In this document: positions 50,905-61,231 of the stretch, in pieces
Layout: each line of letters starts with the position of its first letter
Numbering within the stretch: the first letter of the stretch is position 1
Assembly (NCBI RefSeq): GCF_000381085.1
Contig: NZ_KB905900.1
Location: 1 to 64,000, forward strand
DNA from: Thiomicrorhabdus arctica DSM 13458
Lineage (GTDB): Bacteria > Pseudomonadota > Gammaproteobacteria > Thiomicrospirales > Thiomicrospiraceae
Length of the DNA stretch: 64,000 nucleotides
Direction of reading: 5' to 3'
Made by a program: the position numbers and the translations under genes
The notes under the pieces: generated by a model
What the model was told of the DNA's origin: nothing
The model's database searches: none
The model's input: the letters and a program-made list of their open reading frames with translations, nothing else

Positions 50905-51696
50905 TTATGCTTTACTGAGAACATCAAGTTGTAAGCGTTGACGATCATCAAACAATCGGCGACTGGCAATCTCGATCGCGATGAGAGTCCCTAACCCGGT
51001 AGACGTGGCAATCAACAACATAATCATAATTTGATACTTTACCGCCTCGGCCGGATCTGCTCCGGCTAAGATCTGCCCCGTCATCATCCCAGGTAGAGAA
51101 ATAATGCCTGCGGCGACCAACATATTAATCACAGGAATCATAGCGGCATGCAAACTTTGCTCTTTAATGAACTGCATAGATTGTTTAGCTGTTTTCCCCA
51201 GGGCGAGTTGTGCTTCAATTTTAGCCTTCAGTTGCACCGCGCTGCGTGTCAGCGTATCTAATCCGACCCCGATCGATGTCATACTGTTCCCCAATAACAT
51301 GCCTAGCAAAGGGATAAGATATTGCGGCTGATACCAAGGCTCTGGCTGAATCACAAAGACCAATACACCAATCAACAGCATTAACGAGGTAAACGACAAG
51401 GCAAGCAATCCTATCCACACACCATGGAACTTATTCAAGCGGTACTGCTGTCGTTTTGAGATTTCATAGCCCGCAGCGCTGAGCATCACGAGGCCAACTA
51501 GGACTACCCATAACACATTCTCTGCATAGAAAACCCAACTCAGCCAAACACCCATAAAGAGCAATTGAGCTGCCATTCTAAGGGTCGCCCACCACAACTG
51601 TTTGACCTGACTAAAGCCATTTAACCAAAGCACTCCACCGAGCAGAAACACCAAAAAAGAGAGGGTCAATAGATCCCAATAACTGATTAAAATCAT
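50905..51696 (-). CDS. fetB: ABC transporter permease, FetB/YbbM family
   Basis: Integral membrane protein of 263 residues with about six or seven hydrophobic helices. The block LIPLLGMLLGNSMTSIGVGLDTL and ISLPGMMTGQILAGADPAEAVKYQIMIM are characteristic of the UPF0014/FetB family, linked to iron export and oxidative-stress resistance in E. coli. The ATPase gene fetA lies 64 bp upstream on the same strand, with an exact palindrome (51733-51744) between them. Confidence 0.9.
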   Translation of the reverse strand: MILISYWDLLTLSFLVFLLGGVLWLNGFSQVKQLWWATLRMAAQLLFMGVWLSWVFYAENVLWVVLVGLVMLSAAGYEISKRQQYRLNKFHGVWIGLLALSFTSLMLLIGVLVFVIQPEPWYQPQYLIPLLGMLLGNSMTSIGVGLDTLTRSAVQLKAKIEAQLALGKTAKQSMQFIKEQSLHAAMIPVINMLVAAGIISLPGMMTGQILAGADPAEAVKYQIMIMLLIATSTGLGTLIAIEIASRRLFDDRQRLQLDVLSKA

Positions 51697-51732
51697 ACTA
51701 AATATCCTAACGTTTGCCAGCTGTTTAAAACG

Positions 51733-51744
51733 ACCAGGCCTGGT
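51733..51744. repeat. ACCAGGCCTGGT palindrome between fetA and fetB
   Basis: An exact copy between two genes that look co-transcribed, so it would be in the middle of the mRNA. Confidence 0.95.
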
Positions 51745-51760
51745 CTTAATTTCGGTAAGT

Positions 51761-52450
51761 TCACTTATTTAAGACCAACTGTAATTCAGGATGGGCCAAA
51801 CGTTGATGTTGCTGGACGTCATGCGAAATCCATAAAATAGCTCGAGCAGCGCCCTTATTTTGCAGTGCGGATGAAGTTTGCTCTGATTGCGAAAGAGGTG
51901 TTTGAATATAGTGCTGTAAAAAGATCTCTACTTTCAGGGTGCTTTCAGGGTCGAGGTTGGCCGTAATCTCATCCAACAATAGGACTTTGGGATTAAACGC
52001 TAAACCTCTTAACAGAGCCAAACGTTGCTTCTCACCACTGGAACAACTGTCTGGATGTTTCTGCAAGATACTTTGCTCTAAACCCAAGGCCTCTAACTGC
52101 TGAGAACTCGGATTCTCTACAAAATGTTCCATAATCGTGTCTAACCACCAAGCCGTTTCAGCGGCAAAATACATCACCTGTTGGCGCCACTGCTCCGCAC
52201 AAACATCCGCTTGCGCTTGACCATTCAACCAGGCCTGGCCAGTATGTGGAATAAGGTCAGCGATGGCTTTCAGCAGTTGTGACTTGCCGGTACCCGAGAT
52301 TCCTGACAATATCCACAGTTGACCTGCCTGAATCGTTAAGTCAACGGGTTTCAACACGCCTGTCGTTAATAACTTGCTCACCTTTAGCAATTCAACCGTA
52401 GTATTAGCAGAGTCGATAGTGGCACTTGCTGTCATGCATTTCGTTTTCAT
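51761..52450 (-). CDS. fetA: ABC transporter ATP-binding protein, FetA/YbbL family
   Basis: Cytoplasmic ATPase partner of FetB, 229 residues. Walker A GISGTGKSQ near 55, the signature CSSGEKQRLALLRG near 136 and Walker B VLLLDEITANLD near 158 are present, with a final switch histidine in ILWISHD. The signature begins CSSGE rather than LSGGQ but the serine and glycine are kept. The ATG lies eight bases after the uvrD stop, so uvrD-fetA-fetB may share a transcript. A near-palindrome at about 52228 is read as GQAWL. Confidence 0.9.
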   Translation of the reverse strand: MKTKCMTASATIDSANTTVELLKVSKLLTTGVLKPVDLTIQAGQLWILSGISGTGKSQLLKAIADLIPHTGQAWLNGQAQADVCAEQWRQQVMYFAAETAWWLDTIMEHFVENPSSQQLEALGLEQSILQKHPDSCSSGEKQRLALLRGLAFNPKVLLLDEITANLDPESTLKVEIFLQHYIQTPLSQSEQTSSALQNKGAARAILWISHDVQQHQRLAHPELQLVLNK

Positions 52451-52458
52451 ATCCGCGC

Positions 52459-54735
52459 TTACTTCTTTTGCAAATTAGCATAGGCGGTCACCAACCATTT
52501 AGAACCGGCATTTTTAAAATTAACATTGATACGAGCATGATCACCACTGCCTTCCGTGTCGACCACAGTCCCATCCCCAAACTTCTGGTGAAAAACGGCT
52601 TCGCCAGCACTGAAACCGGTTTCATTTTCTGCATCCAATGCCGCTTGCAAACTGGCATTCATTCCGGTGTTGTAACCCCCTGCTACCGTCGGTCTAACCG
52701 AACCCGATAGACGAACAAGATCCACACAATCGCTTGGAATTTCTTTAATAAACCGTGAAGGTTGTGGGTAGATTTCAGTGCCGTGTAAGCGGCGATGATT
52801 GGCAAAAGTAATCATCAACTGTTTTTCAGCTCGCGTTACACCTACATAAGCCAAGCGACGTTCTTCTTCTAAACTGGCGGGATCATCATGGGAACGTTGC
52901 GAAGGGAATAAACCCTCTTCAACGCCAATCATAAACACCAATGGAAACTCCAACCCTTTAGCAGCATGAATCGTCATTAATTGCACCGCTGACTCCCACT
53001 CATCGGCTTGCTTCTCACCCGCTTCTAGCGCGGCTTGTGCCAAAAAGTCAGCCAATGGATTGTCATATTGCGGAGTGTGTAACAAAGTACCATCTTGTTG
53101 CGCGATGGCATCGACACCATCGGTTATCACTTGGCTTTCTGTGGGTAGGCCTTCTGCGGTGGTTTGTGATTGCATTTGTTTAAACTGACCTGCCGCATTA
53201 ATCAACTCATCAATGTTTTCTAGACGGCCTTTACCTTGCTCTGAACTGTCTTTTTCAAAATGGGCTTGCAGACCCGAGCGCGAGACGACCTTTAACATCT
53301 GATCTTCTAAAGCGAGACCTAAAGTGGCTTCCGTTAAACTTTCAATGAGCCCCAAAAAATTGGCAATTGATGTTTTAGCGCGTGCCGTTAAACCCTGCTC
53401 AACCAATTGCTCAGCGGCTTGCCATAATGGAATTTGATTATGTTTGGCAACTTCTCGAATACTCTCCGCTGTTTTTTGACCAATACCACGTGGCGGATGG
53501 TTATAGGCACGTTCAAAAGCAGCATCATCATCACGGTTAATCAACAGACGCAGGTAACTCAATATATCTTTGATTTCCGCGCGGTCATAAAATCGTAAGC
53601 CGCCATAAACGCGATAAGGAATTTGTGCCTGCATCAGGGCTTGCTCCATGACACGAGACTGGGCATTGGAGCGATATAAAACGGCCGCTTCATTGCGTGA
53701 ACCACCCTGTTCACACCAAGCCTCAACCTGTCCACAAACATAACGTGCTTCATCGTATTCATTAAAGGCTTCATAGACTTTAATCAACTCGCCATCTTCA
53801 CCATCAGACCATAACTGTTTACCCATACGAGTGGTATTATGGGCAATCAAGGCATTGGCGGCTTTTAAAATGGTGCCCGTCGAACGATAGTTTTGCTCGA
53901 GACGCACCAGTTTGACATTCGCAAAGTCCTCTTCAAACTGACGGATATTTTCAACCTTAGCACCGCGCCAGCCATAGATAGATTGATCATCATCACCGAC
54001 CACAAACAATTTACCTGAACCTCCAGCTAACACACGTAACCAGGCATATTGCAAGCTATTGGTATCTTGAAACTCGTCGACCAATATATGTTTATAACGC
54101 GCTTGATAATGCGCTAATACTTGCGGGTTTTTCAGCCATAACTCATGAGCTCTTAATAATAACTCGGCAAAATCCACCAGGCCTGAGCGCTGACATTGCT
54201 CTTCATAGGCTTGGTAAACTTGCACCATCTTACCGACAAAAGGGTTATGCCCTATGTCAATATGATGCGGACGTCGGCCTTCTTCTTTCTCGCCATTAAT
54301 AAAGGCTTGAATTTGCTTGTGTGGCCACTGATTCTCATCCAACTCCATCGCTTTCAACAGACGTTTAATGACCCGTTTTTGATCATCCGAATCTAAAATC
54401 TGGAAACTTTGTGGTAAACCCACTTCTTGGTGATGCTGGCGTAATAGTCGATAAGCAATGCCATGGAAGGTCCCCATGGTTAAGCCACCAGCCTGTTGGC
54501 CTATCAATGATTCAATACGGCCGCGCATTTCACTCGACGCCTTATTCGTAAAGGTGACGGCGAGTACATTATAAGGTGAGAATCCCATGACCTGGGTTAA
54601 CCAGGCAATACGATGCACCAAGACCCGAGTTTTACCACTGCCTGCCCCGGCTAAAATCAGGGCGTGCGTATTCTCGGCGGTAATTGCCTCACGTTGCGCG
54701 TCGTTTAAATCATTTAATATATAAGAAATATCCAT
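52459..54735 (-). CDS. uvrD: DNA helicase II
   Basis: 3'-5' superfamily 1 helicase of mismatch and nucleotide-excision repair. The 758 residues show motif I AGAGSGKT near 30-37, motif Ia AVTFTNKASSEM, motif II VDEFQDTN, motif III VVGDDDQSIYGWRGA, motif IV LEQNYRS, motif V TIHAAKGLEF and motif VI VGVTRAEKQL. The C-terminus has the UvrD/PcrA tail (GDGTVVDTEGSGDHARINVNF), which binds RNA polymerase in relatives. Full length. Confidence 0.96.
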   Translation of the reverse strand: MDISYILNDLNDAQREAITAENTHALILAGAGSGKTRVLVHRIAWLTQVMGFSPYNVLAVTFTNKASSEMRGRIESLIGQQAGGLTMGTFHGIAYRLLRQHHQEVGLPQSFQILDSDDQKRVIKRLLKAMELDENQWPHKQIQAFINGEKEEGRRPHHIDIGHNPFVGKMVQVYQAYEEQCQRSGLVDFAELLLRAHELWLKNPQVLAHYQARYKHILVDEFQDTNSLQYAWLRVLAGGSGKLFVVGDDDQSIYGWRGAKVENIRQFEEDFANVKLVRLEQNYRSTGTILKAANALIAHNTTRMGKQLWSDGEDGELIKVYEAFNEYDEARYVCGQVEAWCEQGGSRNEAAVLYRSNAQSRVMEQALMQAQIPYRVYGGLRFYDRAEIKDILSYLRLLINRDDDAAFERAYNHPPRGIGQKTAESIREVAKHNQIPLWQAAEQLVEQGLTARAKTSIANFLGLIESLTEATLGLALEDQMLKVVSRSGLQAHFEKDSSEQGKGRLENIDELINAAGQFKQMQSQTTAEGLPTESQVITDGVDAIAQQDGTLLHTPQYDNPLADFLAQAALEAGEKQADEWESAVQLMTIHAAKGLEFPLVFMIGVEEGLFPSQRSHDDPASLEEERRLAYVGVTRAEKQLMITFANHRRLHGTEIYPQPSRFIKEIPSDCVDLVRLSGSVRPTVAGGYNTGMNASLQAALDAENETGFSAGEAVFHQKFGDGTVVDTEGSGDHARINVNFKNAGSKWLVTAYANLQKK

Positions 54736-55250
54736 GGGGTTCCAAAACGGTTCAATGTATTCAGTGCTATTATTAGCACAATGAAAAGTCGGTAAACTTA
54801 AGTTAAGTTTAATGAGATGCAGATTTTATCGCAATTTAAGGTCACTCACTTGACCATTGTTGAATGGGTTCTGTAATTCAAGTAATTTTTACCGCTTCTC
54901 AGCACGGCAAGAGCCCGATAGCAGGTCATAAAATCGATAACAAAATTTAAAAAATGGATTATCTTAACGGTTTCTTCACACACTAGGGCCAAACCACCCC
55001 CCCTTTTTTATATAAAAAACCTTGCATTACTCTATTTGTTCATGTAATAATTGCAAATAATCAAAATTCATTGATTCAATTGAATGGCTTTAAAATCTAA
55101 AAATTACCAGCCTATTCATCATCAGAAACATCCCTAAACGAATCTAAACCGGCCTCTTTTCACGCTTTGAAACAGAACGTGTAAATTGAGCATGAGTGCA
55201 TTCTTTAGAAGTATAAACAACTAGAAACACAGAAAATTTCAGGAGAAATT
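54736..55250. other. Intergenic gap between uvrD and trxA
   Basis: 515 bp. It contains a likely trxA promoter at 55022-55050 and a leader of about 195 bp. The TTAAACTTAA-like inverted stretch near 54796 may belong to uvrD control. No gene seen. Confidence 0.55.
55022..55050 (+). promoter_or_regulatory. Likely sigma70 promoter for trxA
   Basis: TTGCAT (55022-55027), 17 bp spacer, TAATAA (55045-55050). Confidence 0.55.
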
Positions 55251-55565
55251 ATGATTTCAACAAGCGATGCTAATTTTGAAACAGAAGTTCTACAATCAGA
55301 TATTCCAGTCCTAGTCGACTTTTGGGCTGAATGGTGTGGACCTTGTAAAATGATAGCCCAAATTTTAGATGATGCAGCAACCGAATACGAAGGTAAAGTG
55401 AAAGTTGCCAAACTCAATATTGATGAAAACCCAGCAACGCCGCCTAAATATGGTGTTCGTGGCATTCCAACATTAATGTTATTCAAAAATGGTGAAGTTG
55501 ATGCAACCCATGTAGGTGCACTGTCTAAATCGCAATTGAATACATTTTTAGACGGCAACCTTTAG
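55251..55565 (+). CDS. trxA: Thioredoxin 1
   Basis: Small cytoplasmic disulfide reductase of 104 residues. The active site WCGPC lies near 30-34 in [15 protein letters not shown], with the cis-proline in GIPTLMLF near 73. AGGAG precedes the ATG. The rho gene follows on the same strand, as in many gammaproteobacteria. A stem CCCCTAAGC/GCTTAGGGG just after the stop lacks a U-run. Confidence 0.96.
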   Translation: MISTSDANFETEVLQSDIPVLVDFWAEWCGPCKMIAQILDDAATEYEGKVKVAKLNIDENPATPPKYGVRGIPTLMLFKNGEVDATHVGALSKSQLNTFLDGNL

Positions 55566-55721
55566 GTTGCTCCCCCTAAGCCAGCAATAAACGCTTAGGG
55601 GAATGACCGTCCATCCTTTCGAAATTCTTACGAATCCAAAATTATTTAGACTCTCTCTTTTTAAAGAGACTGACCCTAAACCAAAGATCCTTAATACAAT
55701 CCTACAGATACCCAAAAAACT

Positions 55722-56978
55722 ATGCATTTATTAGACTTAAAAAAACAATCCGCTGCTTCTCTACTTGATTTAGCAGCGACCATGGGGCTGGATCATCTAG
55801 CTCGCTTACGTAAACAAGATATTATTTTTGCTATTTTAAAAGCGCACTCGAAAAAGGGTGAGGACATCTTTGGTGAAGGTGCATTAGAAATTCTGCCAGA
55901 TGGCTTTGGATTTTTACGCTCTGCCGATGGCTCCTATTTGGCTGGCCCGGATGACCTCTATGTCTCTCCTAGCCAAATTCGTCGTTTTGGATTACGTAAA
56001 GGTGACACAATTCAAGGCAAGATTCGCCCACCAAAAGAAGGCGAGCGTTATTTTGCACTGTTAAAAGTTGAAACCATCAACTATGAAGACCCTGCCATTG
56101 CAAGTAAGAAAATTGCTTTTGAAAACTTAACGCCCCTGCATCCTACTGAACGCTTAACCATGGAAATTGGTAATGGTAGTACCGAAGATATCGCACCGCG
56201 TATCATCGATATTGCGGCACCGTTTGGTAAAGGTCAGCGTGGATTGATTGTGGCGCCGCCAAAATCAGGTAAAACGGTTATTTTGCAGCAGATGGCACAG
56301 TCTATCGCTGAGAATCACCCTGATGCTTATTTGATTGTATTATTGATTGATGAGCGCCCAGAAGAAGTGACCGAAATGCAGCGCACGGTTAAAGGTGAAG
56401 TTATTTCTTCTACCTTTGATGAGCCAGCGACCCGCCATGTACAGGTTGCCGAGATGGTGATTGAGAAAGCTAAGCGTTTAGTGGAACATAAGACGGATGT
56501 CATCATTCTGCTCGATTCAATTACTCGTTTAGCGCGTGCTTACAACACGGTTGTCCCTTCTTCCGGGAAGATCTTAACGGGTGGTGTGGATGCCAATGCA
56601 TTACACCGTCCGAAGCGTTTCTTTGGTGCGGCACGTAACATCGAAGAAGGCGGCTCTTTAACCATTATTGCTACGGCCTTGGTTGAAACCGGCTCTAAGA
56701 TGGATGAAGTCATCTTTGAAGAGTTCAAAGGGACCGGTAATATGGAACTTCACCTTTCTCGTAGTATTGCAGAAAAACGAGTCTTCCCTGCGATCAACAT
56801 CACTAAGTCAGGTACTCGTAAAGAGGAATTACTGACGACATCCGATGAGCTCCAAAATATTTGGATTCTACGCCGTTTCTTACAAACGTTAAATGAAGTC
56901 GATGCAATCGAAACGTTAATTGATCAAATGAAAGTGTCTAAAACAAATGCCGTTTTATTTGAGTCCATGAAACGCTAA
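55722..56978 (+). CDS. rho: Transcription termination factor Rho
   Basis: Hexameric RNA-dependent ATPase ending transcription. The 418 residues show the N-terminal SAP-like helix bundle, the RNA-binding cold-shock-like domain ([23 protein letters not shown] near 60-85), Walker [10 protein letters not shown] near 180, Walker [17 protein letters not shown] near 262 and the Q-loop/R-loop region near 280-330. Length and motifs match E. coli Rho without insertions. Confidence 0.97.
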   Translation: MHLLDLKKQSAASLLDLAATMGLDHLARLRKQDIIFAILKAHSKKGEDIFGEGALEILPDGFGFLRSADGSYLAGPDDLYVSPSQIRRFGLRKGDTIQGKIRPPKEGERYFALLKVETINYEDPAIASKKIAFENLTPLHPTERLTMEIGNGSTEDIAPRIIDIAAPFGKGQRGLIVAPPKSGKTVILQQMAQSIAENHPDAYLIVLLIDERPEEVTEMQRTVKGEVISSTFDEPATRHVQVAEMVIEKAKRLVEHKTDVIILLDSITRLARAYNTVVPSSGKILTGGVDANALHRPKRFFGAARNIEEGGSLTIIATALVETGSKMDEVIFEEFKGTGNMELHLSRSIAEKRVFPAINITKSGTRKEELLTTSDELQNIWILRRFLQTLNEVDAIETLIDQMKVSKTNAVLFESMKR

Positions 56979-57081
56979 AAAACAACCATTTAAAGCCCAC
57001 CTAGGTCTTTAAACCTAAAACTAGGCAGGAGATTATTTCAGTAAACTCCTGCATTTAGAATCACCTTAATTACAAAAGAAC

Positions 57082-57109
57082 TTGCATTTACTATTTATGT
57101 GAATATAAT
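57082..57109 (+). promoter_or_regulatory. Likely sigma70 promoter for rpmE2
   Basis: TTGCAT (57082-57087), 16 bp spacer, perfect TATAAT (57104-57109), about 40 bp before the start codon. Confidence 0.65.
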
Positions 57110-57151
57110 GCTTTTCTTTTACAGAATTAACTAATTAATTGGACCGTCATT

Positions 57152-57400
57152 ATGCAAGCAGACATTCATCCAGAGTATAAAGATGTAGTTTTCCAGGATA
57201 TTTCAACTGGCGAAACTTTCATTACTCGTTCTACCATTGAAAAAACTTCAGGCGAAACTATCACTCTAGACGGTAACGATTACCCACTAGTACGTGTGGA
57301 AGTTTCTAGCGCATCTCACCCTTTCTATACTGGTAAGCAAACGCTTGTCGATACTGAAGGTCGTGTTGAGAAGTTCAAGCAGAAATACGCTCGTCGTTAA
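57152..57400 (+). CDS. rpmE2: Ribosomal protein bL31, type B
   Basis: Large-subunit ribosomal protein of 82 residues. It has the type B pattern: [24 protein letters not shown], a central insertion, then [12 protein letters not shown] and a basic end. The zinc-binding cysteines of type A L31 are missing, so this form does not hold zinc. It has its own promoter and strong terminator. In other bacteria the type B form is often induced by zinc shortage; no Zur-like palindrome was found here. Confidence 0.95.
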   Translation: MQADIHPEYKDVVFQDISTGETFITRSTIEKTSGETITLDGNDYPLVRVEVSSASHPFYTGKQTLVDTEGRVEKFKQKYARR

Positions 57401-57434
57401 TAGTTTATTTAGGAAATTTCCTAAAATTCTATTC

Positions 57435-57472
57435 AAAAGCGCTACCGACAGTTTGTCGTTAGCGCTTTTTTT
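57435..57472 (+). terminator. Intrinsic terminator after rpmE2
   Basis: A 15 bp stem beginning AAAAGCGCTA, loop AGTTT (57450-57454), and an eight-T run. Confidence 0.9.
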
Positions 57473-57627
57473 ATGCCCGTCATTTAGATAAACTAAACTT
57501 ACCCTGCGAAAATAATACCTTAGAACTCGACCTCTGCCTGGCGCAACACTTGCTTTAATCATGGCGACTTTGTGCAGAACGGAACAAACACATTGTAATC
57601 CTCTCAAAAGCCATTAGAATCGGAACT

Positions 57628-58437
57628 ATGTTTAAAACAACGCTCTCACTGCTTCTCTTAATCAGCGCAAGCTTACTCTCCTGGTCCACCTTAGCCGCCG
57701 AGGACTCCTGCGCGGCCGACAAAATCGACCTATGGACCAAAGCCACCTACGCAACCAACGGTAGCAACCTGATCATTCAGGGCAAACGCGTCCGTTTAAA
57801 CGGTCTGTATGCACCACAAATTGAACGTAAGCAAAAATTCCACACCCCAGGCGAGCCACTGGCGAAAGAATCGCAAACCTTTTTCAATAAGCTCCTCGCA
57901 AATAATGACCTAGAGGTCGGCGTGGAATATGATAAGACTAAAGTCGATGAATTTGGTCGTCAACTGGTTCATCTCTTTCTGAGAGACGGCACCAATGTTC
58001 AACAAAAAATTCTGGAAAGTGGTTTTGCCGTCACCCGCATCGAAAATGGCAATATCAAGCATATGAAATGTTACTTTGATGCTGAGAAAAAAGCGCGTAA
58101 AGGCGGTTTTCAGTTATGGGATTACCTTGCCAAGCATCCGGAGTCACATTTCCCACTTGCCAAAAGCAGTGAGCTTACCTCGCAAGATGAAGGCTTTCGT
58201 ATTATTCAGGGGAAGGTTTTAAAGGTTGAAAAAAGTTCAACTAACTACATCATTAATATGGATACCACTGGCATTCGCGTTCCAAAAAGATATTGGGACT
58301 TTTTTGATTACAGTCAAATTAAAAAGCTCAAAGGTCAAACCATTGAGGTACGTGGCCAGGCTTACCTCTATCAAGGCGTGATGTTTATGATTATCGACCA
58401 CCCTTACTCAATCGATAAATTGAATCCGGCCACATAA
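57628..58437 (+). CDS. Exported SNase-like thermonuclease-domain protein
   Basis: A 269-residue protein with a signal peptide (about 1-24, ending LAA) and a staphylococcal-nuclease-like OB fold over about 35-170: VRLNGLYAPQIERK, then EYDKTKVDEFGRQLVHLFLRDGTNVQQKILESGFA. The C-terminal 90 residues (IIQGKVLKVEKSSTNYIINMD) look like a second OB-type region. Periplasmic nuclease activity is plausible, but the catalytic Arg/Glu set is not clearly complete. Confidence 0.85.
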   Translation: MFKTTLSLLLLISASLLSWSTLAAEDSCAADKIDLWTKATYATNGSNLIIQGKRVRLNGLYAPQIERKQKFHTPGEPLAKESQTFFNKLLANNDLEVGVEYDKTKVDEFGRQLVHLFLRDGTNVQQKILESGFAVTRIENGNIKHMKCYFDAEKKARKGGFQLWDYLAKHPESHFPLAKSSELTSQDEGFRIIQGKVLKVEKSSTNYIINMDTTGIRVPKRYWDFFDYSQIKKLKGQTIEVRGQAYLYQGVMFMIIDHPYSIDKLNPAT

Positions 58438-58486
58438 TAGTCGTCTTAAACCACTCTAACTCTCGTCATAACCATTGAGACTTACT

Positions 58487-58514
58487 TAAAAATGACCAGG
58501 CCTGGTCATTTTTA
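58487..58514. terminator. Palindrome-based terminator between SNase gene and hemE
   Basis: A perfect 28 bp palindrome whose core ACCAGGCCTGGT is at 58495-58506, flanked by A5/T5 runs. It should act as an intrinsic terminator for the nuclease gene, like the palindrome after trmL. Confidence 0.75.
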
Positions 58515-58579
58515 GTTTTCGCACGGCCTACTTTCCGCTAGAATAGTCTCTTTCTTTTATTCAGATAAAGGGCCCTCCG

Positions 58580-59644
58580 ATGGCAGAGCTACAAAACGAC
58601 CGTTTCTTACGTGCACTTCTTAGACAAGAAGTTGACCGCACGCCTGTTTGGATGATGCGACAAGCAGGACGTTATCTTCCGGAGTACCGTGCAACCCGTC
58701 AAGTAGCTGGCTCCTTTATGGATTTATGTCGAAATAAAGAACTTGCTTGTGAAGTAACCCTTCAACCGTTAGAGCGTTTCCCATTAGATGCAGCGATTTT
58801 ATTCTCTGATATCTTAACGATTCCAGATGCCATGGGGTTAAATTTAAGATTTGAAACAGGCGAAGGCCCAATCATTGGTAAGCCTGTTCGCACCATGGCA
58901 GATGCGAAAAAACTATTTGTCCCAGACATGGCTTCTGACTTAGGTTACGTGATGGATGCTGTTAGCACTATCCGTAAAGAGCTAAACGGTAGCGTCCCTT
59001 TAATCGGTTTTTCAGGAAGTCCTTGGACACTCGCAACTTACATGGTTGAAGGTGGATCAAGTAAGACTTACGCTAAAATAAAAGCGATGATGTTTGACCA
59101 ACCGGCAACACTACACCACATTTTGGATGTGTTAGCCGACTCAGTTATCGCTTACTTAAATGCGCAGATTCAATCTGGTGCACAAGCTGTACAAATCTTT
59201 GACACTTGGGGGGGAGTCTTAACCCCACGCGACTATAACGAATTCTCTTTACGTTATATGCATAAAATTGTGGATGGTCTGATACGTGACTATGATGGTC
59301 GCAAAGTGCCGGTTATCTTATTCACTAAAGGTGGCGGACAATGGTTAGAAGCCATGGCGGACACGGGGGCTGATGCGCTCGGACTCGACTGGACAATCAA
59401 TATAGATGAAGCTCGTGCGCGTGTGGGAGACAGAGTTGCGCTTCAGGGCAATATGGACCCTTGTATCCTATACGCTTCTCCAGAACGCATTCGCCAAGAA
59501 GTAGCTACTATCCTAGAGCAGTATGGGCATGGTACAGGGCACATCTTTAATCTGGGACACGGTATTCACCCAGAGATCAATCCAGAGCATGCAGGTGCCT
59601 TTATTACAGCGGTAACCGAATTAAGTGGTCAGTATCACAAGTAG
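58580..59644 (+). CDS. hemE: Uroporphyrinogen decarboxylase
   Basis: Haem pathway enzyme that turns uroporphyrinogen III into coproporphyrinogen III. The 354 residues show the family signatures [16 protein letters not shown] near 21-36 and [20 protein letters not shown] near 144, and the catalytic aspartate in [13 protein letters not shown] near 74-86. [19 protein letters not shown] ends the protein. Full length, with its own terminator. Confidence 0.97.
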   Translation: MAELQNDRFLRALLRQEVDRTPVWMMRQAGRYLPEYRATRQVAGSFMDLCRNKELACEVTLQPLERFPLDAAILFSDILTIPDAMGLNLRFETGEGPIIGKPVRTMADAKKLFVPDMASDLGYVMDAVSTIRKELNGSVPLIGFSGSPWTLATYMVEGGSSKTYAKIKAMMFDQPATLHHILDVLADSVIAYLNAQIQSGAQAVQIFDTWGGVLTPRDYNEFSLRYMHKIVDGLIRDYDGRKVPVILFTKGGGQWLEAMADTGADALGLDWTINIDEARARVGDRVALQGNMDPCILYASPERIRQEVATILEQYGHGTGHIFNLGHGIHPEINPEHAGAFITAVTELSGQYHK

Positions 59645-59673
59645 CATTTAAGGCATTCTTAAAACCAACTGAC

Positions 59674-59700
59674 AAAAAAGCCCGCGATGCGGGCTTTTTT
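59674..59700 (+). terminator. Intrinsic terminator after hemE
   Basis: AAAAAAGCCCGC, loop GAT, GCGGGCTTTTTT. Confidence 0.92.
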
Positions 59701-59800
59701 ACGCTAGAACCCCCAAGTCATTAAGCAGACCTTTAGGGTTGTTGGCATTTATGACAAAGGCATTAACCATCCTTTGCACAAACTATGCACATTTATTTAT

Positions 59801-60070
59801 CTATAACGCTTTAAATTCTTCAGGCATATCAACGTCTTCATCGTTAAATAAATATTTCTGCATCTCTTCTGCTAAAAAACTACGCGCCTTTGGGTCTAAA
59901 CTTGAAAGGCGGTATTCATTAATCAAAATCGTTTGTTGGGCTAACCACTGTTTCCATGCTTCTTTAGAGACATTGTCATAAATTTTCTGACCGAGCTCTC
60001 CTGGAAAAGGTAAAAAATCTAAACCTTCCAACTCTTCACCCATCTTGACGCACTTTACTTTTCTAGACAT
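59801..60070 (-). CDS. yggX: Probable Fe(2+)-trafficking protein YggX
   Basis: Small cytoplasmic protein of 89 residues linked to protection of iron-sulfur clusters. The N-terminal cysteine is in MSRKVKCVKMGEELEGLDF, with PFPGELGQKIYDNVSKEAWKQWLAQQTILINEYRL following, as in the family. The start codon is directly after the mutY stop on the same strand, a gammaproteobacterial arrangement in which both products guard against oxidative damage. Confidence 0.96.
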   Translation of the reverse strand: MSRKVKCVKMGEELEGLDFLPFPGELGQKIYDNVSKEAWKQWLAQQTILINEYRLSSLDPKARSFLAEEMQKYLFNDEDVDMPEEFKAL

Positions 60071-60071
60071 T

Positions 60072-61148
60072 TTATTTCTCCATAAGAGTCATTATTTTAC
60101 TAATTGGAGCAGGCACTCCGAAACTCACCTCAGCTTGACACAACTGTTGTTTGTTAACCCACTCACCTTCCAATTGCATACTATTTTCGCGAACACCTTG
60201 AAACATCACTGGATGAATATCCAAATGATAATGGCTAAATGTATGACGGAATACTTCCCATTCTACCAAACTCTGAGCAGACCCGGTTCCTGTTTGCGCC
60301 CTTTTCACCTCCGTCTGACAACTTTGCAGACAGGGATACTCAGGGAAACTCCATAAACCACCCCAAATGCCCTTCTGCGGCCGTTGTTGCAACAGCACTT
60401 GACCTTGCTGATTCTCTAGAATTAAAAAATAGGCTGTTTTAATGGGTTTGATTTTTTTAGGCTTAGAAAAAGGAAACTCTGACACTCTATCCTGCTGTCG
60501 CGCCTCACAATATTCCGCAACGGGGCATTTTCCACATTGCGGTTTTGAACGCGTACACAGAGTCGCCCCCAAATCCATAATCGCTTGAGTGTAATCATTA
60601 AATCGCACATCAGGAGTTAACAACTCTGCAACAGACCACAGCATTTTCTCGTTACTCTTCTCACCCGGCCAGCCTTCTAGCGCTAGATAGCGACTTAATA
60701 CACGCTTCACATTGCCATCTAAAATGGCTTGGCGCTGTCCAAGCGATATCGATAAGATAGCTCCGGCCGTAGAACGCCCGATACCAGGCAAGGATAGAAT
60801 TTCGTCAAAAGTAGTTGGGAATTCTCCCTCAAATTCATCCCGAATCATCACCGCAGCCTTGTGTAGGTTTCGTCCCCTGGCGTAATAACCCAAACCTGCC
60901 CAATGCCCCAACACTTCATCCTGAGAAGCACTTGCCAAGACCTGCATATTTGGAAAACTCTGCATAAAGCGTTCAAAGTAGGGTATTACCGTTTTGACTT
61001 GAGTTTGTTGTAACATAATCTCAGAAACCCAAACGCGATAAGGTGTTATATCCAGTTGCCAAGGTAGGTCATGGCGACCACTTTGGTCAAACCAAGCGAG
61101 CAATTTGGCGGAAAAATGGGATTCCTTTAAAGTAGAGCTATCAGACAT
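60072..61148 (-). CDS. mutY: A/G-specific adenine glycosylase
   Basis: Removes adenine opposite 8-oxoguanine. The 358 residues contain the helix-hairpin-helix LPGIGRSTAGAIL near 124, the catalytic aspartate in AILDGNVKRVLSR near 143, and the 4Fe-4S loop CTRSKPQCGKCPVAEYC near 200 (C-x6-C-x2-C-x5-C). The C-terminal NUDIX-like domain (QRPQKGIWGGLWSFPEYP) recognises the oxidised base. Operon with yggX. Confidence 0.96.
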   Translation of the reverse strand: MSDSSTLKESHFSAKLLAWFDQSGRHDLPWQLDITPYRVWVSEIMLQQTQVKTVIPYFERFMQSFPNMQVLASASQDEVLGHWAGLGYYARGRNLHKAAVMIRDEFEGEFPTTFDEILSLPGIGRSTAGAILSISLGQRQAILDGNVKRVLSRYLALEGWPGEKSNEKMLWSVAELLTPDVRFNDYTQAIMDLGATLCTRSKPQCGKCPVAEYCEARQQDRVSEFPFSKPKKIKPIKTAYFLILENQQGQVLLQQRPQKGIWGGLWSFPEYPCLQSCQTEVKRAQTGTGSAQSLVEWEVFRHTFSHYHLDIHPVMFQGVRENSMQLEGEWVNKQQLCQAEVSFGVPAPISKIMTLMEK

Positions 61149-61231
61149 ATGGACGTTTCTTCGGGTAAATAGACTGTGAATTACGGTATACTATACCGAT
61201 TATTTTTAACGTAACCCATTCAGATTTCATT

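Noticed and set aside
55573-55601. Stem CCCCTAAGC/GCTTAGGGG after trxA as an intrinsic terminator
   Set aside because: No U-run follows; read-through into rho or Rho-dependent control is equally possible.
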